Assembly (NCBI RefSeq): GCF_040529065.1
Contig: NZ_CP132343.1
Coordinates: 4,340,001 to 4,404,000 of the forward strand
Direction: 5' to 3'
Length of the DNA: 64,000 bases
Source: Xanthomonas sacchari
GTDB lineage: Bacteria > Pseudomonadota > Gammaproteobacteria > Xanthomonadales > Xanthomonadaceae
The notes under the pieces were generated by a model. The model saw only the letters and a list, made by a program, of their open reading frames with translations, ran no database searches and was not told where the DNA came from. Shown here piece after piece: positions 51,099-60,409 of this stretch (positions within the stretch are counted from its first letter, which is position 1; every line of letters begins with the position of its first letter). Both the position numbers and the translations under genes were made by a program.

Positions 51099-51216
51099 CG
51101 GGGTTCTCTCCTGGCAGGGTGCGGCGCGAACGCGGAATCGGCGGGCAAAGCGCTCCCGGGCCACGGCCAGGCGGCCGCAGTCGGGAAAGGCGGGGAGGAG
51201 CGGTGTTACGGGGCGG

Positions 51217-54200
51217 TCATGGGGCGACGAAGCTGGCGGTGTCGCCCTCCTGACCGATCAGTACGGCGTTGGCCCAATTGGCGCAGACCTGGGCAGGCTG
51301 CGGACCCTGCGCGCCGAGCGTGCGCAGGCTCAGCGTGGACAGGCCGCGGATGTCCAGTTCCGGCTTGACCACGCCCGGCGCGCTGACCAGGCCGCTGTCG
51401 TAGAGCAGGCGGCCATCGCCCCAGACCTGGAACTGCAGGCCGCCGGCGCTGCGGCAGGCGTCGTCGATGCCCAGGTCGGCGCGCAGCAGGCGCCAGTCGC
51501 CGTGCAGGCGCAGGTCGAGGCGGCTGTCGGCGCCCACGCCCAGGCCGCGGCGGAACTGCAGGCCGTTCATGCGCATGCCGGCATCGCCGCGCAAGGCCTG
51601 GTCGGCGCGCACGCGACCGGCCAGCGCCGCCGGCAGCGCCAGCTCGGACAAGTAACGCTGCTGCGCCGGCCGCTCCGGCGCCGGGTGCTCGAGGATGTGG
51701 AAGGTGGACAGCGCGATCGGGCCGACGTCGCGCGGCTGCAGCGCATCGAAGGCGCGCGGCCGGCGCTGCGCGGCGACAACCATCGGGTCGTTGCTGTCGG
51801 CGCCGTCGCCCTCGGGGTTCTGCACGCTCAGCACGCGGAAACGCAGCAGGCGGCCGGCGTGCGCCGGGAAGTCGATGCGCTGCACGCCCTCCTGCAGGCG
51901 CAGGTGACCGCGCGCCACCGGCTCGCCCCACTCGCCGTTGCTGTCGCCCAGGTAGACCTCGTAGTCGCGCACCTGGCCGTGCTTCCAGTTCTTGTCGTTG
52001 CGCGGCGCCAGCTCGATGCCGTCGATCATCTTGCGCTCGCCGAAACCGATCACCCATTCGTGCGCGCCGGTGCGCACGGCCTGGTTGCGCACGCTGCGGA
52101 ACCAGGTGCCCGGGTCGTCGTCGAAGGCGTTCTCCAGCGGGTGCCCGGGCTCTTCGGCCGGGCGGTTGACCACCAGCAGGCTGTCGGCGGGCAGCGCGCG
52201 GCCCAGCTCCGGCGCCGGCGGATAGGCGTCGTCGGCCGCAGCGGCGGCGACCGGGAAGTCCAGCCGCAGTTGCAACGGCTGGCGGATGTCCTGCACGGCG
52301 GTGCGCACGTGCACGGTGCCGCGGCGCTCCTTGGGGTCGAAGTACCAGCCTTCGCTGGCCTGGGCGAAGGCCGCGGCGTCGGCAACCGTCGGCAGTGCGC
52401 GTTCGCCGACCTGCACCGACCGCGGCGCCTGCCGCGCGAGCACGCGCAAGGCATAGCGGCGCTGCGGCAGCTGTCCGGCGTAGCGGCCCTGCACCGGATC
52501 GATCCATACCTGCACCGGACCGCTGCCCTGCGCCGGTGCCTGCATGCGCACCACCTGCGTGCTGGACTCGCCCTGCTGGTAACGGCGGGTGTTGCCGTCG
52601 TCCTCGTACAGCGTGTACTGCGACGTCCCCTGCGGATACAGGTCGAAGGTCACCTCGTCCAGCGGCTTCTCGCCGTCGTACAGCATCGCCGGGTACATCG
52701 GCAGGATCGCGCCGGCACGCACGAACAGCGGCAGCGTGGCCAGGTCGACCTGGCGATCAAGTTGGCGGCCGTCGGCGCCGGCCTGCACGCGGCGGCCGTC
52801 CCAGTAGTCGATCCAGCCGCCGGCCGGCAGATGGATGTCGCGCCGCCAGCCGCGGCTGGCCGCCTGGCTGCGGTACACCGGCGCCACCAGCAGGTCGCGG
52901 CCGAGCAGGAACTGGTTCTTGTAGGTCTCGTCCTGTGCGTGCGGATCGCGTGGGTCCTCCCACATCAGCCCGCGCACCGGCGGCGCGCCGGTCTGCGCGG
53001 CATCGTGCACCAGGCCGTACATGTACGGGGTCAGGCGCATTTTCAGCTTGAGGTAATCGCGGTTGATGCTGCGGTACGGCTCGTCGTACCACCACGGATG
53101 CTTGCGCGCGTTCGACGACCAGCCGCTCATGCCCATCAGTACCGGGGTGAAGGCCTTCCACTGCAGGTCGCGGGTGAAGGTCTCGGCGCTGCCGCCGAAG
53201 ATCGCATCGACATCGCCGGCGGCGTAGGCCATGCCCGACAGGCCGGAGCCGATCAGGGTCGGCACGTGCCAGCGGATGTAGTCCCAGCTGCTGCTCTGGT
53301 CGCCGGTCCAGGCCACCGCGTAGCGCTGGATGCCGGCCCAGCCCATCACCGTCCACAGAAACGGGCGCGCATCGGAGTTGGCGAGGATGCCGTCGTAGGC
53401 CTGGTGGTTGGCGTCCATCGCGAACTGGTAGCCCTTACCGGTCCAGGCCACGTCCAGCTTCTGCACGCGGCTGCCGGCCTTGCCGACTTCCCAGGCGATC
53501 TTGTCCACGCCGTTCTCGGTCCACAGGCCGGTGCGGAAGCCATAGCGGGCCAGGCCCTGCACGGTCTCCGGCAGCTTGGTGTAGCCGCAGCCGTAGCCGT
53601 CGTTGGGCAGGATCCAGCCGCCGGGCATGTCGTGCTCGCGGTACTGCCGCGCCACGCTGTCGACCACGTCCGGGGTGGTGCCGGTGGGGCCGTCATGCCA
53701 GCCGTCGGGCACAGTGCCGGGCTTCCTGGCGTTGTCGCCGTCGTTGTAGCAATCGGCATCGCCGTAGGACAGCGACCAGCGCGCCAGCATGCTCGGGCGG
53801 CCGGTCAGCCGGGTATAGCGCTCGATCAGGGCCGGCAGGTCGGCGCCGACGAAGTAGTAGGCGTCGAAGCGGTCTTCGCGGTGCAGCAGCGTGGCCTGGT
53901 CGGGCTGGCGCAGGTCGTAGCTGCCGTCGCTCCAGGTGTTGCGCAGCATGCCCCAGCCGCGGCTGCTGAGCAGCATCGGCGCCGGGCTCGGGCGATCGCC
54001 CTCCTCCCAGCCGCCGGAATACGACACCTCCAGCTCGCGACCCTTGAACTGGTAGCGCCCGTTCTGCTGGCCGCCGCCGTAATAGGCCTCGTCGGCCTGC
54101 GAGGACAGCACCTGCACGCTCTGCGCGGCATCCAGGTCCAGCGGCTGCAGTTCCTGCCACAGCGCGACCGCGCGACCCTGGTCCAGCCGCTCCAGGCGCA

Positions 54201-54579
54201 GCCGCAGCGGTTGCCGCTGCACGTGCAGCACCAGCGCGTCGGTACGCACGCGCAGCTCCTGCGCATCGTCTTCCAGTTGCGCCTGCACCGCGGCCTTGGG
54301 CTGCGGCAGCACGATCGGGGTGGCCTTGTCGCCGGCACCGGTGAGCGTGCCGTGGCGCCCGGCCTGCACGCGCACGATGTCGGCCGCCGGCAGTTCGATG
54401 CGCAGGCGCACGCCGCGGTCGGTCTGCAGGTCCCAGCCCTGCACGCCGTCGCGGCTGGCGCTGGCGGCGACCGTGCGCAGGTTGCCGACCGGTTCGGCCA
54501 CGGCGCTGGCGGCTACCAGCAGCAGGGCCGGCAGCGCGATCGCCGGCAACAGCGGCGAACGACGAACGCGATTCTCCAC
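51217..54579 (-). CDS. GH31 alpha-glycosidase with F5/8-type C and NPCBM domains (probable alpha-GalNAcase)
   Basis: 1120 aa from a GTG at 54579, which gives a good signal peptide (MENRVRRSPLLPAIA to SAVAE); a GTG at 54624 adds 15 residues. N-terminal beta domain (about 30-240), GH31 barrel (about 245-550), and GH31 C-terminal beta domains. The likely nucleophile is Asp376 (KLDVAWTG) and acid/base Asp427 (AWTGDQSSSWDYIRWH). A discoidin-like F5/8 domain (about 790-940, ENAFDDDPGTWFRSVRNQ) and an NPCBM domain (about 950-1110, FRRGLGVGADSRLDLRL) follow. This architecture occurs in the GH31 subfamily of alpha-N-acetylgalactosaminidases. It is divergent from the GalNAc catabolic operon. Confidence 0.85.
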   Translation of the reverse strand: MENRVRRSPLLPAIALPALLLVAASAVAEPVGNLRTVAASASRDGVQGWDLQTDRGVRLRIELPAADIVRVQAGRHGTLTGAGDKATPIVLPQPKAAVQAQLEDDAQELRVRTDALVLHVQRQPLRLRLERLDQGRAVALWQELQPLDLDAAQSVQVLSSQADEAYYGGGQQNGRYQFKGRELEVSYSGGWEEGDRPSPAPMLLSSRGWGMLRNTWSDGSYDLRQPDQATLLHREDRFDAYYFVGADLPALIERYTRLTGRPSMLARWSLSYGDADCYNDGDNARKPGTVPDGWHDGPTGTTPDVVDSVARQYREHDMPGGWILPNDGYGCGYTKLPETVQGLARYGFRTGLWTENGVDKIAWEVGKAGSRVQKLDVAWTGKGYQFAMDANHQAYDGILANSDARPFLWTVMGWAGIQRYAVAWTGDQSSSWDYIRWHVPTLIGSGLSGMAYAAGDVDAIFGGSAETFTRDLQWKAFTPVLMGMSGWSSNARKHPWWYDEPYRSINRDYLKLKMRLTPYMYGLVHDAAQTGAPPVRGLMWEDPRDPHAQDETYKNQFLLGRDLLVAPVYRSQAASRGWRRDIHLPAGGWIDYWDGRRVQAGADGRQLDRQVDLATLPLFVRAGAILPMYPAMLYDGEKPLDEVTFDLYPQGTSQYTLYEDDGNTRRYQQGESSTQVVRMQAPAQGSGPVQVWIDPVQGRYAGQLPQRRYALRVLARQAPRSVQVGERALPTVADAAAFAQASEGWYFDPKERRGTVHVRTAVQDIRQPLQLRLDFPVAAAAADDAYPPAPELGRALPADSLLVVNRPAEEPGHPLENAFDDDPGTWFRSVRNQAVRTGAHEWVIGFGERKMIDGIELAPRNDKNWKHGQVRDYEVYLGDSNGEWGEPVARGHLRLQEGVQRIDFPAHAGRLLRFRVLSVQNPEGDGADSNDPMVVAAQRRPRAFDALQPRDVGPIALSTFHILEHPAPERPAQQRYLSELALPAALAGRVRADQALRGDAGMRMNGLQFRRGLGVGADSRLDLRLHGDWRLLRADLGIDDACRSAGGLQFQVWGDGRLLYDSGLVSAPGVVKPELDIRGLSTLSLRTLGAQGPQPAQVCANWANAVLIGQEGDTASFVAP

Positions 54580-54902
54580 ACGACCCCCAAACCCGTTTCC
54601 CCGGGCGTTTCGAAAGCGTTGCACCGACTCTAGGCCAGGGATTTGAAAGATGTCAATAAATTGAAAGCAAAAAACAAGATTTATTTTGGATAATCGAAAG
54701 TTTAAGCCGCGCCATACTTTTCTTTTGCTAGGCGGAATTGGTCAAATCTCCTTTGCGACAGCACCATCATGCGATTTCTTTTGTTTCTGATGTGCTGTAG
54801 CCGGGCAAAAGCCCCATCAGACAAATACTTTCTTTTTTCTTTCGATGTTTGACATTTCGAAAGAAAAGCCGGATGGTGCGCTGGCCCAACAGGAACCACC
54901 GC
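54580..54902. promoter_or_regulatory. Divergent aga control region with multiple CTTTC/GAAAG sites
   Basis: 323 bp between the GH31 gene and agaS, AT-richer than its surroundings. GAAAG occurs at 54612, 54645, 54663 and 54696, and CTTTC at 54828 and 54839. A TTTCGAAA palindrome with GAAAG lies at 54855-54863. The second group sits just upstream of agaS. CTTTC in multiple copies is the reported core of proteobacterial AgaR operators, so both divergent arms are probably repressed by the AgaR-like protein encoded at 58366. Confidence 0.65.
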
Positions 54903-56057
54903 ATGGACCTCCTTCCGCTTTCCGATGCATCCGCCTGGCAGCGCCTGGGCGGGGCCGCTACCGCCCGCGAGATCGCCCAGCAGCCGGCGCTGTGGCGGAC
55001 CCTGGCGCAGGACCTGGCGCAGGCCGGCGACCGCCTGCAGGCCTTCCTCGGCGACCGCCTCGCCGATCCGAACCAGCGCGTGCTGTTCACCGGCGCCGGC
55101 AGTTCCGGCTTCATCGCCGAGATGGTGGCCGACGCGATCAATGCGCAGTGGCCGGCCGAGGCGCGCGCGGTGCATACCACCAGCCTGCTGACCCATCCGG
55201 CGCTGTACCTGCAGCGCGCGCGGCCGACCCTGCTGGTGTCGTTCGGGCGCAGCGGCTCCAGCCCGGAAAGCGTGGCCGCGGTGGAGCGCGTGCGCAGCGA
55301 CGTGGACGAGGCGCGCTTCCTCGACATCACCTGCAATGCCGATGGCGAACTGGCCCGCCGCGGCGCCGGCCGCGCCGACACCTGCACGCTGCTGATGCCG
55401 CCGGCAAGCTGCGACCGCGCCTTCGCCATGACCAGCAGCCTCACCTGCATGCTGCTGGCGGCGCTGAGCGTATTCGACCGCGCGCCGTGGGAAACGCGCA
55501 GCGCGCGCCTGCAGCGGCTGGCGGAGCTGGCCGACCACGGCCTGGCGCAGTGGGACGGCGCCGTGGCGGCGCTGGCGCAGCGCCCGTTCGCGCGGGTGAT
55601 CTATCTTGGCAGCGGCCCGCTGGAAGCGCTGGCGCGCGAGGCCGCACTGAAGGTGCTGGAACTCACCGCCGGCCGCGTGCTGGCGCTGGCCAACACGCCG
55701 CTGGGCTTCCGCCACGGCCCCAAGTCCACGCTCGATCGCAGCACCCTGGTGGTGATGCTGCGCAGCGTGCAGCCGCTGGCGCGCCGCTACGAACAGGATC
55801 TGCTCGACGAACTGCGCCGCGATGGCGTGGCCGGCCAGGTGCTGGCGATCGGTCCGCATGCGGACATCGGTACCGGCGACGACCACACGCTCGCCGTCGC
55901 CGGCCTGGACGATCCGTGGCTGGGGCCGCTGTGGCTGGGCTTCGCGCAGTTGTTCGCGCTGCAGCGTTCGGCCGCGCTCGGCCTGACCCCGGACAACCCG
56001 TTCCCCGACGGCACCGTCAACCGCGTGGTCCAGGGCGTCACCATCCACCATGGCTGA
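54903..56057 (+). CDS. agaS: Galactosamine-6-phosphate deaminase/isomerase AgaS
   Basis: 384 aa from the ATG at 54903 (AGGAA eight bases upstream). Two SIS domains: FTGAGSSGFIAEMVADAIN and SFGRSGSSPESVAAVE in the first, YLGSGPLEALAREAALKVLEL in the second, followed by FRHGPKSTLDRSTLVV. This layout is typical for AgaS, which converts galactosamine-6-P to tagatose-6-P and ammonia. First gene of the catabolic operon; it overlaps the kinase gene by 8 bp. Confidence 0.92.
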   Translation: MDLLPLSDASAWQRLGGAATAREIAQQPALWRTLAQDLAQAGDRLQAFLGDRLADPNQRVLFTGAGSSGFIAEMVADAINAQWPAEARAVHTTSLLTHPALYLQRARPTLLVSFGRSGSSPESVAAVERVRSDVDEARFLDITCNADGELARRGAGRADTCTLLMPPASCDRAFAMTSSLTCMLLAALSVFDRAPWETRSARLQRLAELADHGLAQWDGAVAALAQRPFARVIYLGSGPLEALAREAALKVLELTAGRVLALANTPLGFRHGPKSTLDRSTLVVMLRSVQPLARRYEQDLLDELRRDGVAGQVLAIGPHADIGTGDDHTLAVAGLDDPWLGPLWLGFAQLFALQRSAALGLTPDNPFPDGTVNRVVQGVTIHHG

Positions 56058-56988
56058 GCCTGGCGCGCCCACCTGCTACGGCCTGGACGTCGGCGGCACC
56101 AAGATCGAACTGGTGGCCTGCGACGCCGCACTGCAGGTGCTGTGGCGTCACCGCGTGGCCACGCCGCAGGGCGATTACGCCGGCTTCCTGCAGGCGGTGG
56201 TGGCGCTGGTGGCCGAGGCCGATGCCGCGCTCGGCCGCCACGACAGCGCGCTCGGCATCGCCCTGCCCGGCGTGCGCGACCGCCGCAGCGGCCGCCAGTT
56301 GAGCGCGAACGTGCCGGCGCTAACCGGCCAGTGCGTGGCGCAGGACCTGCAGGCGCGGCTGCCGCGTCCGCTGCGCATCGGCAACGACCTGCAATGCTTC
56401 GCGCTGTCCGAGGCGCACGGCGGTGCCGCCGACGGCTATCCCAGCATGTTCGGCGCCATCCTCGGCACCGGCGCCGGCGGCGGCTTCTGCGTGCAGGGCC
56501 GCCTGCTCGCCGGCTGCAACGGCATCGCCGGCGAATGGGGCCACTGGAGCGTGCCCGGGCACCTGCTGCAGCGCCATCGCCTGCCGCTGCTCGCCTGCGG
56601 CTGCGGCCTGCAGGGCTGCGTGGAGCGCTACGTGTCCGGCAGCGGCGTCGCGGCGATCGCGCGCCATCTCGGCAGCGACGCCGCCGACGCCAGCGCGGTG
56701 ATCGCCCTGGCCGAGGCCGGCGATGCGCGCGCGCAGCAGGCGCTGGATATCCACCGCGACCTGCTCGGCCACAGCCTGGCCGCCGTGGTGCTGGCGCTGG
56801 ACCCGCACGTGATCGTGCTCGGCGGCGGGATGTCGCAATACCCGCCGCTGTACCGGCAACTGCCCGAGGCCATCGCCGCGCACCTGTTCGCCGGCGTGCA
56901 GGTGCCGCCGATCGTGCCGCCGCGCTTCGGCGATGCCGGCGGCGCCCGCGGCGCCGCGCTGCTGGCCTGCCATCCCGCCTATTCCTGA
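56050..56988 (+). CDS. agaK: ROK-family sugar kinase, probable N-acetylgalactosamine kinase
   Basis: 312 aa. The phosphate motif YGLDVGGTKIELVA, sugar-binding ILGTGAGGGFCVQG and GNDLQCFALSEA, EWGHWSVPG, and the zinc site CGCGLQGCVERYVSG are all intact. ROK kinases phosphorylate GlcNAc, ManNAc or GalNAc with ATP. The cluster argues for GalNAc to GalNAc-6-P. The symbol is inferred from context, not from sequence alone. It overlaps agaS and is followed by the KbaZ-like gene 15 bp on. Confidence 0.85.
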   Translation: MAEPGAPTCYGLDVGGTKIELVACDAALQVLWRHRVATPQGDYAGFLQAVVALVAEADAALGRHDSALGIALPGVRDRRSGRQLSANVPALTGQCVAQDLQARLPRPLRIGNDLQCFALSEAHGGAADGYPSMFGAILGTGAGGGFCVQGRLLAGCNGIAGEWGHWSVPGHLLQRHRLPLLACGCGLQGCVERYVSGSGVAAIARHLGSDAADASAVIALAEAGDARAQQALDIHRDLLGHSLAAVVLALDPHVIVLGGGMSQYPPLYRQLPEAIAAHLFAGVQVPPIVPPRFGDAGGARGAALLACHPAYS

Positions 56989-57003
56989 GCCGCCGGAGTG
57001 TCC

Positions 57004-58338
57004 ATGTCGCCCTTGCAGACCCTGCTCGCCTCCCATCGCGCCGGCGCCAACGTCGGCCTGTACAGCGTCTGCTGCAGCAACGACCAGGTGCTGCGCGCGG
57101 CGATGCAGGTCGCGCTGGCCCACGACACGCTGCTGCTGGTGGAGGCCACCTCCAACCAGGTGGACCAGTTCGGCGGCTATACCGGCATGACCCCGGCGCA
57201 GTACCGCGATTACGTCGGCGCACTGGCCGAGACGGAAGGCTTTCCGCGCGCACGGCTGATCCTGGGCGGCGATCATCTCGGGCCGAATGCCTGGCAGAAG
57301 GGGCCGGCCGCCGAGGCCATGGCCCATGCACGCGTGCTGATCGCGCACTACGTCGCTGCGGGGTTCCACAAGATCCACCTGGACTGCAGCATGGCCTGCG
57401 CCGACGACCCGGTGCCGCTGCCCGATGCCATCGTCGCCGCCCGGTCGGCCGAACTGGCCGAGATCGCCGAGCGCACCGCTGCCGCACATGGGCTGCCACC
57501 ACCGGTGTACGTGATCGGCACCGAGGTGCCGATTCCCGGCGGTGAAGCCTCGCTGGCCGGCGGCCTGCAGGTGACCACGCCGGCCGCGGCCGCGCAGACC
57601 CTGGCCATCCACCGGCAGGCCTTCGACACGCCGTCGCTGCGCGCGGCGTGGCAGCGGGTGATCGCGCTGGTGGTGCAGCCGGGCGTGGATTTCGACCACA
57701 GCAGCGTGCACGACTACGACCAGGCCGCGGCCGCTGCGCTGGCCGATTTCCTCGAGCAGCAGCCGCGCATCGTGTTCGAGGCGCACTCCACCGACTACCA
57801 GCGCGAGGACGCGCTGCACGCGCTGGTGCGCGACCACTTCGCCATCCTCAAGGTCGGCCCGGCCGCCACCTTCGCCTATCGCGAAGCGCTGTGCGCGCTG
57901 GCGGCGATCGAAGCCGAACTGCTCCCCGCGGCGCAGTGCTCGCAGCTGCCGCAGGTGCTGGACGCGGCGATGCTGGCGCAACCCGGATCCTGGCAGTCCT
58001 ACTATCCGGGCGACGCGACCCAGCAACGCCTGCTGCGCCGCTATTCCTTCAGCGACCGCTGCCGCTACTACTGGGGCGCGCCGGCGGTGCGCGCGGCGGT
58101 GGAGACCTTGTTCGCCAACCTGGAAGCGCATGCGCCGCCGCCGGTGCTGCTCAGCCAGTTCCTGCCCGAGCAGTACCGCGCGGTGCGCGCAGGCCAGCTC
58201 GCCAATACCCCGGCGGCGCTGGTCCAGCACCGCATCGGCCTGTGCCTGGGCGAATACGCCCGCGCCTGCAGCGCCAACCGCGCCGGCGCGCGCGCCCCGC
58301 ACGCCGAAGCGGCTGCCGGCGTCGCGGCGAACGGCTAA
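57004..58338 (+). CDS. kbaZ: D-tagatose-bisphosphate aldolase class II, KbaZ/GatZ-like
   Basis: 444 aa from the ATG at 57004 (GGAG five bases upstream). Family signatures: GLYSVCCSNDQVLRAAMQ, LILGGDHLGPNAWQ, FHKIHLDCSMACADDP, and YVIGTEVPIPGGE. In E. coli KbaZ/GatZ supports the catalytic KbaY/GatY aldolase; in Shewanella-type GalNAc pathways a member has been considered for another role in tagatose-6-P use. No KbaY/GatY is present in the window. Overall it acts on tagatose-6-P or its bisphosphate. Confidence 0.9.
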   Translation: MSPLQTLLASHRAGANVGLYSVCCSNDQVLRAAMQVALAHDTLLLVEATSNQVDQFGGYTGMTPAQYRDYVGALAETEGFPRARLILGGDHLGPNAWQKGPAAEAMAHARVLIAHYVAAGFHKIHLDCSMACADDPVPLPDAIVAARSAELAEIAERTAAAHGLPPPVYVIGTEVPIPGGEASLAGGLQVTTPAAAAQTLAIHRQAFDTPSLRAAWQRVIALVVQPGVDFDHSSVHDYDQAAAAALADFLEQQPRIVFEAHSTDYQREDALHALVRDHFAILKVGPAATFAYREALCALAAIEAELLPAAQCSQLPQVLDAAMLAQPGSWQSYYPGDATQQRLLRRYSFSDRCRYYWGAPAVRAAVETLFANLEAHAPPPVLLSQFLPEQYRAVRAGQLANTPAALVQHRIGLCLGEYARACSANRAGARAPHAEAAAGVAANG

Positions 58339-58365
58339 TCTTGCCGGTCGCCCGCGAATCCGAGA

Positions 58366-59148
58366 ATGGCCATGCGCAACACCCGCTCCCGCCGCCAGCA
58401 GATCCTGCAGTCACTGCTCGAACACGGCACGGTGCAGGTCGCCGACCTGGTGGACCGCTTCGGCGTGTCGGCGGTGACCATTCGCGCCGATCTCAACCAT
58501 TTCGAGGCACAGGGCCTGGCCACCCGCACCCACGGCGGCGCCACGCTGGTGCGCACGCCGCCGCAGGAGCAGGACATCCACGAAAAGGACGCACTGAACC
58601 TGCCGCTGAAGGAATCGATCGGCGCCTGTGCCGCGCGCATGGTGCAGCCTGGCGCCAACATCATCATCGACTCCGGTTCGACCACGATGACCCTGGCCCG
58701 ACATCTGCGCGGGCACCGCGACGTCACGGTGATGACCAACGGCCTCAACATCGCCTGGGAACTGGCCAACGCGCCGGGCATCAACGTGCTGCTCACCGGC
58801 GGCCAGTTGCGCCAGCAGTCGCTGTCGCTGCAGGGCAGCCAGGCCGAGGCCAGCCTCAACGCCTACGGTTTCGACACGCTGTTCCTGGGCGTGGACGGCC
58901 TGGACCTGCAGTTCGGCCTGACCACCCACGACGAGGCCGAAGCGCGGCTCAACCACCGCATGGTCGAGCGCGCGCGGCGCATCGTGGTGCTGACCGACGC
59001 CTCCAAGTTCGGCCGGGTCAGCCTGCACCGCATCGCCCGCCTGGACCAGATCCACGCCATCATCACCGACGCCGGCATCGACGAGGCCACCCGCGAGGGG
59101 CTGCAGCGGCTGGGCATCGAGGTGATCATCGCCGAGCCCGCGCCATGA
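58366..59148 (+). CDS. agaR: DeoR-family transcriptional repressor, AgaR-like
   Basis: 260 aa from the ATG at 58366; an ATG at 58372 is equally possible. The N-terminal DeoR winged HTH (RRQQILQSLLEHGTVQVADL, VSAVTIRADLNHFEAQGLATR, THGGATL) is followed by the sugar-phosphate-sensing domain (DSGSTTMTLARHLRG, VMTNGLNIAWEL, FLGVDGLDLQFGLTTHD, TDASKFGR). It should release operators when bound to a GalNAc-pathway phosphosugar. Its targets are probably the CTTTC sites at 54.6-54.9 kb. Stop overlaps the next start (ATGA). Confidence 0.88.
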   Translation: MAMRNTRSRRQQILQSLLEHGTVQVADLVDRFGVSAVTIRADLNHFEAQGLATRTHGGATLVRTPPQEQDIHEKDALNLPLKESIGACAARMVQPGANIIIDSGSTTMTLARHLRGHRDVTVMTNGLNIAWELANAPGINVLLTGGQLRQQSLSLQGSQAEASLNAYGFDTLFLGVDGLDLQFGLTTHDEAEARLNHRMVERARRIVVLTDASKFGRVSLHRIARLDQIHAIITDAGIDEATREGLQRLGIEVIIAEPAP

Positions 59149-60269
59149 CCGATACGCGTTCCCTGCATGGCCGCCTGCTCACCCCGCTGGGCTGGCGCCG
59201 CGGCCACGTCCACTTCGACACCCACGTGCGCCGGCTGCAGGTGGACGACCACAGTGGCGGCGACGATCCGCAGCTGCCGCTGATCCTGCCGGGCTTCGTC
59301 GACCTGCACGTGCACGGCGCCGCCGGCGTGGACCTGATGCAGGGCGGCGACGCGGCACGGCGCATCGCCCGCACCCACCTGCGCTTCGGCACCACCACCC
59401 TGCTGGCGACCACCATGACCGCCGGCGTCGAGGAGATCGCGCACGCACTGCGCGGCGTCGCCGCGACCATGGCCGCGCCCGATGCCGACGCCGCCTGCAT
59501 CGCCGGCGTGCACCTGGAAGGCCCCTTCATCAGCCCACAGCGGCTGGGCGCGCAGCCCGACCGCACGATCAAGGCCAGCCTCGCCCAGGTCCAGCAATGG
59601 CACGCGCTGGCGCCAATCCGGGTGCTGACCCTGGCACCCGAGATCGGTGCGCACACCGCGCTGATTCCGGCGCTGACCGCACTGGGCATCCGCGTGCAGC
59701 TCGGCCACAGCGCCGGCAGTTACGAGGACGGCGTGGCGGCGCTGCAGGCCGGCGCGTCCGGCTTCACCCACCTGTTCAACGGCATGACCGGCGTGGACCA
59801 CTACCGCCCCGGCATTGCCGCCGCAGCGCTGGCGCATGCGCAGTACGCCGAGCTCATTCCCGATCTGCAGCATGTGCACCCCGGGGTCATCCGCCTGGCC
59901 GCGCGCGCCATCCCGCGGCTGTACGCGGTGACCGACGCCACCGCCGCCACCGGCATGCCCGATGGCGAATACGCACTGGGCGAGCAGCGCGTGCACAAGT
60001 GCGGCGGCTGCGTGCGCCTGGCCAGCGGCTCGCTGGCCGGCAGCGCACTGACCATGGACCAGGCCTTGCGCAACCTGGTGCAGGCGGGCCTGGAACTGGC
60101 CGATGCCGCGCAGCGCGTGTCCACGTTTCCGGCCGACTACCTGGGCCTGGGCGATCGCGGCCGCATCGCTCCCGACGCCCGCGCCGACCTGGTGGTGCTG
60201 GACAGCGACCTGCGCCTGCGGCAGGTGGTGGTCGGCGGGCGCCTGCTGGAGCTGCACGCGACGCATTGA
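59145..60269 (+). CDS. agaA: N-acetylgalactosamine-6-phosphate deacetylase (NagA/AgaA family)
   Basis: 374 aa, overlapping agaR by 4 bp. Metal site HVHG (His55, His57: DLHVHGAAGVDLMQG), HLEGPFISPQRLGAQ, GHSAGSYEDG, FTHLFNGMTGVDHYRPG, and the catalytic Asp in VTDATAATGMPDGEY. It deacetylates GalNAc-6-P (or GlcNAc-6-P) to the amino-sugar phosphate that AgaS uses. Context favours GalNAc-6-P; the family alone does not separate the two. Last gene of the operon. Confidence 0.9.
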   Translation: MTDTRSLHGRLLTPLGWRRGHVHFDTHVRRLQVDDHSGGDDPQLPLILPGFVDLHVHGAAGVDLMQGGDAARRIARTHLRFGTTTLLATTMTAGVEEIAHALRGVAATMAAPDADAACIAGVHLEGPFISPQRLGAQPDRTIKASLAQVQQWHALAPIRVLTLAPEIGAHTALIPALTALGIRVQLGHSAGSYEDGVAALQAGASGFTHLFNGMTGVDHYRPGIAAAALAHAQYAELIPDLQHVHPGVIRLAARAIPRLYAVTDATAATGMPDGEYALGEQRVHKCGGCVRLASGSLAGSALTMDQALRNLVQAGLELADAAQRVSTFPADYLGLGDRGRIAPDARADLVVLDSDLRLRQVVVGGRLLELHATH

Positions 60270-60409
60270 TCGCCGTGCGCGGCAGCGCGGTGCTGGCCAG
60301 CGGTGGTGCGCGCAGACGCCGCCGAGTGGACGGCAAGGCATCGTCCAGGACGTGCGTCGGGATGGAAGGGCGCCGCTGATCCGCCGGATGCAGCTTGCGC
60401 CTCCGTGGC

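Noticed and set aside
47811-51368. 1185-codon plus-strand ORF opposite the TonB-dependent receptor
   Set aside because: Val/Ala/Gly/Arg-rich shadow. The receptor on the minus strand has signal peptide, plug and barrel motifs.
51502-54633. 1043-codon plus-strand ORF opposite GH31
   Set aside because: A shadow; the minus-strand protein has clear GH31, F5/8 C and NPCBM motifs.
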